23,524 nt of DNA, taken from a virus. A program made the position numbers and the translations under genes. Each line of letters starts with the position of its first letter. Position 1 is the stretch's first letter. The stretch lies in IMG/VR virus record IMGVR_UViG_3300023184_000529, positions 1 to 23,524 of that record; one strand, written 5' to 3'. The notes under the pieces are model-generated. The model worked only from the letters and a program-made list of their open reading frames with translations, did no database searches and was not told where the DNA came from. Of the stretch, positions 13,121 through 20,578 are shown piece by piece.

Positions 13121-14925
13121 ACGGGTACGGGCTCCTGTATTGGTGCTGGGGTAGGTTCTTTTATGGTCATGCTTTCAAGTAAAATAAGCTGCATCTTTTC
13201 GCAGTCGCCCAAGTGGTTGCCGCCGACTACTTCCCACTGGAGTTCTTTGTGGCCAAATTTCATGCGGCGCTCGACAAGACGTTCGGCGGTGAGCTGGGCG
13301 ATGTAGTCGCGCCCGGTATTCCGAGGGAGCCACCAATCTCCACCGTCGCGGTCTTTGATTTTGTTTAGATAGAGACGTTCTTTCCAGAGGTTGTCGTCGT
13401 ACTGGACCATCTTGACCAGGCGGCCGCGGTGCTCGATCGTCTGCTTCACTACACTGGATTTCATTCCGACGGTGACTCCCCTGCCCTTGCTCGCCCAAAA
13501 TCTGTTTCCACTATTCAAAACAAATTCGTAGACGCCACCTGTCCGGCGGGCCGCGTAGCCGGAGTCGACTAGGCCACCCATGCACTTCATCGTTTTGCCT
13601 GGGCAATCTTTGACCGTGTACTCCTCTTGGAATTTTGCAGAGATCGCGTCCCAACCCACACACGTACCGTAATCGATCATGGCCGTCCATCGCTTGCCTG
13701 CGGACATTCCAGAGGCGCGGATCAAATACCAGAGTTCGGTTTGCTGTACGTCTACCGTCATGAACATTGAGTCAGGTTCCCGCGGGATCTCGCCCATAAT
13801 GTATTCTGGTGACGCTTGAATCACGTCCTCTACGTTGCTCGACTTTACGGTGGTAGCAGACGGAGACCACGGACGGGCTAGGTAAGAGTTCACAAAATAG
13901 TGCAGACCGCGGGGGCTGTCTTTGTCTTGGAGAAAACGTTGGCTGAGTTCACCCCATTTCTTAAATGGACTATAGAGTGAGTTCAAATGGTAGCTTCGTC
14001 GGCCAGGCTCGCCCAAGGCGGTGGGCTTCCAATGGCCAGCGGTGAGCATAGCGGCCTTATGTTCGTGTCCGATCAGCTCCCTGCACCCTGGACACTCGTA
14101 TCGCGTAGACTCAGCGACACGCTCGTAATTCCAAGAGGCCGAATCTTCATCAAACGCGGCCTCGTCGTACTTAATCCCCTCCCACCCCAATTCTAATTGA
14201 TGCTTACAAAACGGGCATGGAACCATGTAGACCCTTTTGTCGCCACGCTCGTACTCGGTCCAAATGTTCACACCTCGATCAAGGGTCGGGGTCGATGCCA
14301 TGACGAAAAGCCAATCGGCAAAGGATTCCATGCGGGCGCCGACGAGCTGGAGGGGCGGAGCTTCTTTGTCGCCCCAGTCTGGAAACTTGTCGATCTCATC
14401 GGCAAAGACAAGACCAGCAGATCGACTGGAAAGATTTGCATCAGATCCAGCACCCACCCACCAGACGGTAGCGTCCTTAAATCTTTGTTCGTCCAATTTA
14501 ATTAGATCGCGATCGGCGGGCATCTTTTCCGTTAAGCACGGATTACACTTAACCAGCTCCAGCCATTTCTCCTGGCTGATACTCCGCGCCAATTTTAAAG
14601 AAGGCAGGACCATCATCGATGCCGTCGGGCGAGCGGCCACCCGGTGCGCAAGCATCACCTGAAGGGCCGTGGACTTGCCGGACTGCACGGCAAAACATAA
14701 AACCAACTCATGAACGCGAGGATCCGTGGAGGCATCGATTACCTCCCGCAGATAGGGCATGCGATCTAAACTAAACTTACCAGGCTGAACTTTTGAGTAG
14801 CGATCGCTGAACTGCAGATTTGATTCCGCCCATCCTGATACCGACCCAAAGCCGGGACGCATGTGCTTCGCACGCGCCTCTTGTTCTGCTTGATGATTAT
14901 TGACGGCCATAAAATCATGTTCCAT
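13117..14925 (-). CDS. Terminase large subunit, GpA family
   Basis: This is a 602-residue packaging motor of the lambda GpA type. The ATPase has a Walker A-like AVQSGKS (about 80-87) and Walker B LVFADEID (about 172-179) followed by a coupling MASTPT motif (about 210). A zinc-ribbon-like pair CPFC (about 238) and CPGC (about 278) comes next, as in many GpA proteins. The nuclease part begins near 385 with MTVDVQ, followed by LVDSGYAARRT with further acidic residues. It cuts and translocates DNA with the small subunit. It overlaps the small terminase gene by about 11 bases; an internal start at MAVNNHQ is possible. A GpA-type enzyme usually means cos packaging. Confidence 0.92.
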   Translation of the reverse strand: MEHDFMAVNNHQAEQEARAKHMRPGFGSVSGWAESNLQFSDRYSKVQPGKFSLDRMPYLREVIDASTDPRVHELVLCFAVQSGKSTALQVMLAHRVAARPTASMMVLPSLKLARSISQEKWLELVKCNPCLTEKMPADRDLIKLDEQRFKDATVWWVGAGSDANLSSRSAGLVFADEIDKFPDWGDKEAPPLQLVGARMESFADWLFVMASTPTLDRGVNIWTEYERGDKRVYMVPCPFCKHQLELGWEGIKYDEAAFDEDSASWNYERVAESTRYECPGCRELIGHEHKAAMLTAGHWKPTALGEPGRRSYHLNSLYSPFKKWGELSQRFLQDKDSPRGLHYFVNSYLARPWSPSATTVKSSNVEDVIQASPEYIMGEIPREPDSMFMTVDVQQTELWYLIRASGMSAGKRWTAMIDYGTCVGWDAISAKFQEEYTVKDCPGKTMKCMGGLVDSGYAARRTGGVYEFVLNSGNRFWASKGRGVTVGMKSSVVKQTIEHRGRLVKMVQYDDNLWKERLYLNKIKDRDGGDWWLPRNTGRDYIAQLTAERLVERRMKFGHKELQWEVVGGNHLGDCEKMQLILLESMTIKEPTPAPIQEPVPV

Positions 14926-15517
14926 GAATCATTCGAGCCATCAGCCGGGTGCAATACTCCGTAATCCATACGTTCACCTCTTCAGTCTTTAACATTTCTA
15001 AACGAGGCGGAGCCGTCCGCATCAAGTCATCCAGTCCGGCCCGCATTTCTCTAAACACCCGATCCATCGCTTCAACATGCGTCGATCGTGGCATCACAAA
15101 CCCAGCGGCCGTCCTAGCACGCTCGTAGTCGTTGTGCCGCTTGATCGCGTTGTCCTGTAGTTTTGGTAAAACCGAAAAAGCACCACGCATCCGCATCGGA
15201 TCCTTTGCCTCTGATGCTTCAATCAATTCTTTCACGCATGCCCAGACAAAACGGGCCGCCGCGTCGGCGTGCCTACGGTACTCAGCCACACCGGGATCCT
15301 CACCTGGTTGGATCGGTTCCATCGATGGGCGATCGGTATGCGTTGCGGAATGAGCGGACACGGCCGCGGCCAACTGCACCCGAGGCGCTCGCTGGCCGTT
15401 GACCGATCTCCATGCTGTAGCCTCTGCTAGATTATTAAGAGGCATCCCCTTAGCCACCCACTTGGCTACCGCTTGCCGTGAGCATCCCCACTCCCTTGCT
15501 ATATCAGTGGCCGTCAT
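14915..15517 (-). CDS. Terminase small subunit
   Basis: This protein has 200 residues from the ATG at 15517, or 207 from a TTG at 15538. The N-terminus MTATDIAREWGCSRQAVAKW is a winged helix-turn-helix start very like the DNA-binding domain of small terminases such as lambda Nu1, so I favour this ATG although no Shine-Dalgarno site precedes it; the TTG has an AGG nearby. The middle (about 70-180) is helical and charged (YRRHADAAARFVWACVKELI), fitting oligomerisation. It recognises the packaging site, and the heptamer array begins only about 130 bases upstream. Confidence 0.8.
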   Translation of the reverse strand: MTATDIAREWGCSRQAVAKWVAKGMPLNNLAEATAWRSVNGQRAPRVQLAAAVSAHSATHTDRPSMEPIQPGEDPGVAEYRRHADAAARFVWACVKELIEASEAKDPMRMRGAFSVLPKLQDNAIKRHNDYERARTAAGFVMPRSTHVEAMDRVFREMRAGLDDLMRTAPPRLEMLKTEEVNVWITEYCTRLMARMIHGT

Positions 15518-15568
15518 AACATGGACGCAACCTGTCAACCTTACCTAGCAGTTAAGTTCCTTACGCGG

Positions 15569-15574
15569 ATTATA
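15569..15574 (-). promoter_or_regulatory. -10 box upstream of the small terminase (late promoter)
   Basis: A perfect TATAAT on the minus strand lies 31 bases before the TTG and about 50 before the ATG of the small terminase. No good -35 is present at 17 bases, suggesting that an activator is needed. The palindromes at 15601-15648 lie just upstream, where such a regulator could bind. Confidence 0.5.
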
Positions 15575-15600
15575 CGGGGGTCGTTTCCACCGCAGAGTTT

Positions 15601-15648
15601 CTACTCAAGGAGACTCCTTGTGTAGACCGACCACCTTCTCTTGAGTAG
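15601..15648. promoter_or_regulatory. Nested inverted repeats, putative operator
   Basis: CTACTCAAG (15601-15609) is inverted as CTTGAGTAG (15640-15648). Nested at the left arm is a perfect 15-base palindrome, CAAGGAG-A-CTCCTTG (15606-15620). The centre is about 25 bases upstream of the TATAAT. This is a typical arrangement for binding of a dimeric regulator controlling late genes; the regulator itself is not identified. Confidence 0.5.
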
Positions 15649-15649
15649 C

Positions 15650-15904
15650 CACCATGTGCCGACCATGTGTCCGACCATGTAGGTGTGTAAGAGATACAAG
15701 ATAAGGAAGATACAGATGGAGTTACATGGTCAACATGGTCACTTGGGTATTTAAACACGCGCGCGCGGGTGCGCACGCGCACGCGAGGGTCATTCGCACC
15801 TTTATAGCAACCTACCATGGCGACCATGCGCAACCTCATGAAACATCTTGAGAGGGAGCGGGATCGGACTCTGCATGGTCAGACGCATGGTGGTCTACAT
15901 GGTC
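15650..15904. repeat. Mirrored array of ten CATGGTC-type heptamers (origin or packaging site candidate)
   Basis: GACCATG-type copies on the plus strand are at 15650 (CACCATG), 15661, 15673, 15813 (TACCATG) and 15822. CATGGTC-type copies are at 15725, 15734, 15874, 15886 (CATGGTG) and 15898. Spacings are 11 and 12, 9, 9, 12 and 12. Mirror pairs share a centre at 15776.5 (the outermost pair is off by one base). The centre is an alternating purine-pyrimidine tract, 15755-15767 and 15769-15785, prone to Z-form or cruciform structure. The right three copies lie inside the end of the primase gene, where they encode the repeated Asp-His pairs. A replication origin or a cosB-like small-terminase binding site are the main readings. 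I see no convincing gene in 15539-15835. Confidence 0.65.
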
Positions 15905-18349
15905 TGGATAGATCCTTGTGATGACTATCTCTCGGCTATGGCCCTCGCCTTTAATCGTTAGTATCCGATCACCGAACTGCCTGCCATCAAACCTAGCCAA
16001 GATCTTGCCAAAGGATGATCGCTCCTTACGCACCACGTCTTCCCTTTCGGGTATGTCCTCATCCAATACCCAGTGGAATAATCCCTTTTCCCTAGCATCA
16101 GCCATCAGAGTAGCTGCCCTGAATGAAGTAGAGGCTCCTGCAAAGAACTGTGTACCCACCAGCTTACTCATGTCGTGCAGGGTATCGTCAGTGCTTACCG
16201 TGGCCCGCTGGCATGGATGCACCCCCGTCACCATTTCAATAATCCCACCGATTTCAGCAGACCACCGCGGAAAGGAGCTGTTGGTCTGACTACCGCGTGG
16301 CCGCCCACTATTGTCCCAGTGCTTAGCCACCGCCCACATCGCCGCTAAGATAGTTCCTCGCGCCCTTAAAATATCCTCCTCACTAACATCCTTCTTGAAC
16401 TTTCTGTCCTCAATAAACGCCTCCTTAACATGTAACGCTAGGTGAAGCGTCCGCCTTCTCATGTCTGGATTTACCCTGGCACTGTTCGACGTGATAAAGA
16501 TCAGCGTGTTCTTATCCACCACAAAACTCTTCGACAATCCCAACAGCCTCCCCTTCCAAGTAGAAGCAGTGATGAACGCCTCCAACGGACTGCTCTTAAT
16601 TTCACCGCGCCAATTATCAAACACCAGGTAACGATCCCCAGCGATCGCGCACGCACTTAATAATTTAGCCAACTCATCTTGCCCTTTCGAGTCCGGCGGC
16701 GCCGTGATCTGCATTGGACCGAACACCGGGCACACCGCATATCTGCACAGCAACGTCTTGCCTGCACCTTCACTGTTAGCGCTAAAGATAAACGCCGGAC
16801 GCGGCTCCCGCACCGCCAGCAACAGATCTAAAAACGGAGCAAACATCGCGCCCAACGCCACCGCCTTACCTCTTGCATGCTCGGACGGTTCCTCTCCAAA
16901 AGGAAACTCGCTAATCAGTTCCAACAGATACGCCTGGGCATCTTCAAAAGCCATATCCCTGGCGAAGTCCTGCGACTCCTGCACGAGCACCTGACTCTCC
17001 TCATCATAACCAGTCGAAAGCAGATCCAGAGATCCATCCTTACGGAACACAGGCAAAGGCACCTCTGAATACCCACGGATGGGCCTTAGATGCCTACAAA
17101 ACTGCGACGATTCCAGAACACCTGCCGACGCCTTGTCGCTTAGCGATGCGTTCTCCTCACCACCCTGCGTCCGCTTGTAAGGCACCACATGAAGCTCCAG
17201 CCATGTGTGAAACTTCTCGCTGGGCATAGTTTCCAGCCGTCCGGCCGCCGTCACATACACCGGGATCCCGTCCCTCTGATACATCTTATCTTTAAGGGCC
17301 AACCCCAGCGCATCCGCCGTTTCACTCAATAGCTTTCCATTACCAGGCAACTCCACCCGCGTCCGTCCGTCCTTATCATCAGCCGCCTTCACCACCTCCG
17401 CCACGTCCCACTCATACCGATCTACCGCATCGTCTGAAGTCTCCATGTACGCGTCACGCACCTTACGGCCCAGCTCAGCCATCGTTTCACCATCACCATA
17501 CTTGGCCACGTACAAAGACAGATCCGCCTTCTCCGGCCGCCCCTCCGGCCAGATCTTAGACCAATCCAACACCCTCACCCGCCCGCGCTTCGATACCAAG
17601 GCCCTTGCTACCAACTCCGCATGAGACTCACCTTGGGCATCACTATCTTGAAAAACGTTTACCACACGCCCCGCTAGAGCAGCCGTGTAGCTGTCACGCC
17701 ACTTACCTGCACCCATCGGCACCGTCGTCGCCAGCCAGCCCATTTCCATCGCCAGATCCGCATCCTTCTCACCTTCACAAAACCAGACAGGCTCATCCGG
17801 CCTAGCGATTAACTCAGGCAGATTATAGAGCACAGGCTCCGTGCCCTTTAACGTCCACAACCACCACCCACCAAAATAATCTTTCGAGGCCGCCTTCTCA
17901 CCCACCCGATCCCCCTCCTTAGCAGGCCGCCGTTGCGAGAACCCCTTTGGCTCATACCGTAGCGTCTGATGAGCCAGCGTCCCGTCTGCGTTTAGGTAGG
18001 AATACGTCTTTACCAGATTACGCTTCGGCTTCGCACCAGGGGCCGCCTTCGGCCGGGTCGATCGCGCCTCACTCGTATCCCCTGCAAACTCGCGCAGAAT
18101 CTTAATCGCCTCGCCCTGACTCACACCCCGCACCTTTTCGATGAGAGTCACCTGATCGCCGCCATCACCAGTGCCAAAATCCTTCCAGCGTAAACCGTCT
18201 TTGCCCTCGTAGATATTGAACGATGGATTCTCATCCCCCGCTCTTATCGGAGAGCACATCTTTCCCGTGCCAGAAGGGAAATTTACAATACCCAGCTTCG
18301 CCGCTGTATCCGCCAGGGACACAGTGGCTTTTAATTCTAGGATGGTCAC
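15836..18349 (-). CDS. Phage primase-helicase
   Basis: This is an 837-residue replication protein starting with GTG in a GTGA overlap. Residues 1-90 resemble the DnaG-type N-terminal domain (CSPIRAGDENPSF, 32-44; WKDFGTGDGGD) but keep only one of the usual zinc ligands. A TOPRIM domain at about 185-255 has FCEGEKDADLA (catalytic Glu) and FQDSDAQGE (Asp-x-Asp). From about 440 onward comes a helicase-type ATPase: Walker A EGAGKT near 525, Walker B YLVFDNW near 570, and FITSNSARVNPDMRRR near 630 with probable sensor and arginine finger. It makes primers and unwinds DNA at the phage origin. The last 20 residues (PDHVDHHASDHAESDP) are Asp-His-rich because the heptamer array runs into the gene. Confidence 0.88.
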   Translation of the reverse strand: MTILELKATVSLADTAAKLGIVNFPSGTGKMCSPIRAGDENPSFNIYEGKDGLRWKDFGTGDGGDQVTLIEKVRGVSQGEAIKILREFAGDTSEARSTRPKAAPGAKPKRNLVKTYSYLNADGTLAHQTLRYEPKGFSQRRPAKEGDRVGEKAASKDYFGGWWLWTLKGTEPVLYNLPELIARPDEPVWFCEGEKDADLAMEMGWLATTVPMGAGKWRDSYTAALAGRVVNVFQDSDAQGESHAELVARALVSKRGRVRVLDWSKIWPEGRPEKADLSLYVAKYGDGETMAELGRKVRDAYMETSDDAVDRYEWDVAEVVKAADDKDGRTRVELPGNGKLLSETADALGLALKDKMYQRDGIPVYVTAAGRLETMPSEKFHTWLELHVVPYKRTQGGEENASLSDKASAGVLESSQFCRHLRPIRGYSEVPLPVFRKDGSLDLLSTGYDEESQVLVQESQDFARDMAFEDAQAYLLELISEFPFGEEPSEHARGKAVALGAMFAPFLDLLLAVREPRPAFIFSANSEGAGKTLLCRYAVCPVFGPMQITAPPDSKGQDELAKLLSACAIAGDRYLVFDNWRGEIKSSPLEAFITASTWKGRLLGLSKSFVVDKNTLIFITSNSARVNPDMRRRTLHLALHVKEAFIEDRKFKKDVSEEDILRARGTILAAMWAVAKHWDNSGRPRGSQTNSSFPRWSAEIGGIIEMVTGVHPCQRATVSTDDTLHDMSKLVGTQFFAGASTSFRAATLMADAREKGLFHWVLDEDIPEREDVVRKERSSFGKILARFDGRQFGDRILTIKGEGHSREIVITRIYPDHVDHHASDHAESDPAPSQDVS

Positions 18350-18516
18350 GAGCTTACTTCAGCCCCCAACAACACCGCATCCCGCGCCCGCACAGGATTT
18401 TCCAGATCCATCTGACCAGATTCCATGTCTGAGATTAACTTTTTCAGCTCAGCAATATGACGCTGTGCCCGCTCGTACTTTTCCGTCATTAACTCCATCG
18501 GCGTGCGGCCGCTCAT
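18346..18516 (-). CDS. Small coiled-coil protein between primase and upstream gene
   Basis: This is a 56-residue frame (MSGRTPMELMTEKYERAQRH at the start). It is joined by an ATGA overlap to the gene upstream and a GTGA overlap to the primase downstream, leaving no spare base on either side. It is mostly one amphipathic helix (EKYERAQRHIAELKKLISDM, residues 12-31) followed by a short Arg/Ala tail ending GAEVSS. Perfect coupling at both ends argues that it is a real gene. It may help the primase or act as a small DNA-binding or dimerising partner; no family is recognised. Confidence 0.65.
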   Translation of the reverse strand: MSGRTPMELMTEKYERAQRHIAELKKLISDMESGQMDLENPVRARDAVLLGAEVSS

Positions 18517-19163
18517 CCCTGCACCTCATTCTGTAAGAACGCCACTAGATCCACGATTGCCTTCATCTCAGCGAGCAGTTCCCTGTGCTTTTCCCTCGAC
18601 CAGTTTTCAATCGGGTCACGCGACTCCACCTGCCTATGCCATTCAGAGAAACTGCGCACCACCTCTTGAATTGTGTTCACACCTCCTTGCCTTTCTTCAG
18701 ATCCGCGGACTACTTCACCCTGAGCGATCGATCGTTTTAAATCCATCGGGGTCAGCTTCTCCACCTCCGCCACCTTCGCCCACTTATCTTGCTCCTTTAC
18801 CGTGGGCAGCTTTGTTAGAAACAGATAATGCTGGGCACTCAGCCCAGGGCGCCTGCGCTCCAGCGGCACCGCCGCCAAGCTCATCAGCAGATCATACTTA
18901 CCACCTACAAAATCAAACTCTAGCTGATCGACCGCCTCGTCCCAGTCAGTCTCCTCGTAGGACGCTTTACCGTACTGCATCCAATCCGCTTCCCACCACA
19001 GCGTAGCGGTCCGGGCCGCCTTCAGCATCCGGCCCACCTCCTTCCACTGCTCAATCGTCAGAGGCTTATCAAAGACCAACCCATTTGCAGTCATTCGCAC
19101 ACCGGGCACCTTTTCCACCGTCCTGCCTTCAGGATCCAGCCGCTTCAATTCTAGGATTTGCAT
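18513..19163 (-). CDS. Phage protein with WWxxDWxxYG core (replication operon)
   Basis: This is a 216-residue protein. The segment GLVFDKPLTIEQWKEVGRML (about 28-47), followed by ATLWWEADWMQYGKASYEE (about 53-71), matches a family I have seen in phage and plasmid operons. There the pattern is a helix, WWxxDWxxYG, then a domain in which ParB-like HTH features sometimes occur (here LERRRPGLSAQHYLFLTKLP and NTIQEVVRSFSEW). The start overlaps the upstream gene by 13 bases and has GGGAG as ribosome-binding site. Its place next to the primase suggests a role in replication or its control, probably by DNA binding. The family's biochemical function is not known to me. Confidence 0.6.
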   Translation of the reverse strand: MQILELKRLDPEGRTVEKVPGVRMTANGLVFDKPLTIEQWKEVGRMLKAARTATLWWEADWMQYGKASYEETDWDEAVDQLEFDFVGGKYDLLMSLAAVPLERRRPGLSAQHYLFLTKLPTVKEQDKWAKVAEVEKLTPMDLKRSIAQGEVVRGSEERQGGVNTIQEVVRSFSEWHRQVESRDPIENWSREKHRELLAEMKAIVDLVAFLQNEVQG

Positions 19164-19702
19164 ATTTTCAATACTCCCTTTTGGTTATCAGATTTAGTTT
19201 TCTCCACCCCCACCGACGCTCGGCGCCAATGGTTTCCACGTTGAACCGATCGGTAAGATTCCACTGCCCCTGCAGATTTAAAATTTGCGTTCGTACGTAT
19301 CCCCAGATGATCGCGCCACCATATCGTCCGCTTTGAGAGGGCCGCCACCGTCCAGCCAAACTCACGGGCCGCCGCCCGCATCGATGGCATCCCGTTCAGC
19401 GATCCAAGATCACAAGCAAAGCCCAGCGCCCAGCAGGCCATCTTCGTGTTGCCCGGCCGTAGCAAAACGGCCACCACGCGCGATATCGTTTGTGAGAGAG
19501 AAATCTTCACCTCTTCAGCCGCCCTTGCCTGCGTCCATTCGTACACGTGCCGGGCACAAGCCAGCGTCTGAGTTAGAGTCGCCCCTGGTATCTGCGCACA
19601 GATAATCTCGGCCAACATATCCTCGGGGCCGTCTACCTCACCAGCTATGTCCACCCTGTACGACGCCTCGGGCGCCGATGCCGGATCCATCACGGACTTC
19701 AT
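19151..19702 (-). CDS. Helix-turn-helix DNA-binding protein
   Basis: This is a 183-residue protein. The C-terminal half contains MACWALGFACDLGSLNGMPS followed by MRAAAREFGWTVAALSKRTI (about 112-142), a clear helix-turn-helix in which the first helix reads out the small residues and the second SKRTIWW. The remainder (RSVQRGNHWRRA) is basic. The first ten residues (MKSVMDPASA) are shared with the next upstream gene through a direct repeat. ATGA coupling joins it to that gene. It is likely a regulator of the early operon or an accessory replication protein. Proteins of this look are common in phage operons that I associate with Verrucomicrobiota, but the host link is unproven. Confidence 0.6.
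   Translation of the reverse strand: MKSVMDPASAPEASYRVDIAGEVDGPEDMLAEIICAQIPGATLTQTLACARHVYEWTQARAAEEVKISLSQTISRVVAVLLRPGNTKMACWALGFACDLGSLNGMPSMRAAAREFGWTVAALSKRTIWWRDHLGIRTNANFKSAGAVESYRSVQRGNHWRRASVGVEKTKSDNQKGVLKICKS
19678..19702. repeat. Direct repeat at gene start (copy A)
   Basis: These 25 bases encode the start MKSVMDPA of the HTH gene and match 19887-19911 at 23 of 25. Recombination between the copies would remove the 70-residue gene and leave an intact start. Confidence 0.75.
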
Positions 19703-19911
19703 TTCGTTATCTGTGCTGTTCGGCGGTTCTTATAACGCTCTGCCATTTTGTCCCAGTTTATGGTCTTAAGACCCTCAAAATCTGGTGTGTAACTTTTAAT
19801 AAGAATTTTAGCCACCAAATCTGAGGTTATTGGAATCGCGTAGATAATTTTTTGCCTGCGCTTCTGAAAAGCAGTTAGCGGGGCCAATGCCGGATCCATC
19901 ACAGACTTCAC
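19699..19911 (-). CDS. Small AT-rich protein of unknown function
   Basis: This 70-residue basic protein starts with GTG directly after the TAA of the gene before it, and its stop overlaps the next ATG (ATGA). The first eight residues MKSVMDPA are the same as those of the HTH gene downstream. The rest (FQKRRQKIIYAIPITSDLVA, then TINWDKMAERYKNRR) is unrelated and looks like a small DNA- or protein-binding fold. Two full lines of the gene count to about 37-38% GC, well below the primase-side neighbours. It appears to be a cargo gene bracketed by 25-bp repeats. Confidence 0.55.
   Translation of the reverse strand: MKSVMDPALAPLTAFQKRRQKIIYAIPITSDLVAKILIKSYTPDFEGLKTINWDKMAERYKNRRTAQITK
19887..19911. 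repeat. Direct repeat at gene start (copy B)
   Basis: This 25-base copy forms the first codons (MKSVMDPA, with GTG start) of the 70-residue gene; partner of 19678-19702, differing at two positions. Confidence 0.75.
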
Positions 19912-20151
19912 TTAAATTTCAATCGCCTCTAGTTCCTGAAGGATGGCTAAAGCATCTTCAGTAATGTGATATCTTGATTTGCTCTCACCCGAGTCCCAAT
20001 CGATATCCTTTAGAAATGGCATATCTTCAAAAATTACTTCGCCGCTGGGAGCTTTTTTGCCTGTCTCTACTTGCTTTAAATGGGTGTAGTGCCCGCTGGC
20101 GGCTAAGCCTGATATAATTAATGCTAATCGGTTTTTCTGATTTTCGTTCAT
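19912..20151 (-). CDS. Small acidic protein of unknown function
   Basis: This is a 79-residue protein with a good ribosome-binding site (GGGAGG seven bases before ATG) and an ATGA overlap with the upstream gene. The N-terminal helix NENQKNRLALIISGLAASGH is followed by a central basic turn (QVETGKKAPSG). The C-terminal RYHITEDALAILQELEAIEI resembles the last helix and wing of a winged-helix domain. It may be a small transcription or replication accessory protein. No family is recognised. Confidence 0.5.
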   Translation of the reverse strand: MNENQKNRLALIISGLAASGHYTHLKQVETGKKAPSGEVIFEDMPFLKDIDWDSGESKSRYHITEDALAILQELEAIEI

Positions 20152-20561
20152 TTTAACCTCCCATTAACGCGCGCCCACTTATCAGCCAAATTCTGAACTC
20201 GCACCGGGTACTTTTTGTAGTGTCCCCGCAATTCAGGAAATGCTTCAAATAAATGGCTAAGAGATCCGCGGGTAATTAATCGACGTTTAAACATCCGCTC
20301 CACTGCCCGGCCCCTTGCCTTCATCTCTTGGATCTGTCCGTTGTAACGGGCCCGCCAGTTGTTCATCTGGGCTTGCGTAGCCTTAGCCGTCATCACGTAG
20401 CCGTCCTTAGTGCCTATCACCATCCCGGCGCTGTGCTCCGCCCGGCGGCGCCAGGCACGACGACGGCCCCCGTACAGATCGCATAGCCGCTGGGCCTGCA
20501 CAGGCGTTTTCCGCCTGCGCAGGGCGCTCACCAGCTTGTTGGGCTTCGCCAGCTTAATCAC
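20148..20561 (-). CDS. Basic protein, likely nucleic-acid binding, unknown function
   Basis: This 137-residue protein is strikingly rich in Arg and Lys throughout (LVSALRRRKTPVQAQRLCDL; GGRRRAWRRRAEHS; MKARGRAVERMFKRRLITRG). It starts with GTG in a GTGA overlap that is part of a repeated junction sequence. Composition suggests DNA or RNA binding. The segments TQAQMNNWRARYNGQIQEM and SLSHLFEAFPELRGHYKKY are helical. There is no HNH, RuvC or other nuclease motif that I can see. Function unknown. Confidence 0.5.
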   Translation of the reverse strand: MIKLAKPNKLVSALRRRKTPVQAQRLCDLYGGRRRAWRRRAEHSAGMVIGTKDGYVMTAKATQAQMNNWRARYNGQIQEMKARGRAVERMFKRRLITRGSLSHLFEAFPELRGHYKKYPVRVQNLADKWARVNGRLK

Positions 20562-20578
20562 CGCCAGCTCTCCAGCAT
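20557..20578. repeat. Direct repeat at gene junction (copy A)
   Basis: These 22 bases match 21084-21105 at 20 of 22. They encode the end MLESWR and stop of the 175-residue gene and the start of the next. Together the two copies enclose an AT-rich gene. Confidence 0.75.

Noticed and set aside
15570-15839. 89-residue minus-strand frame starting in an ATGA overlap with the primase stop
   Set aside because: It consists of translated heptamers and the CG-alternating tract (VRVRTRARV, DHVDHV), with no domain-like sequence. The regulatory array explains the region better, although the coupled start keeps a small doubt.
7945-16647. GCGATCGC octamers hinting at a cyanobacterial host
   Set aside because: Only about four copies were seen in the window, far below the density typical for cyanobacterial genomes with this motif, and general GATC richness explains them.
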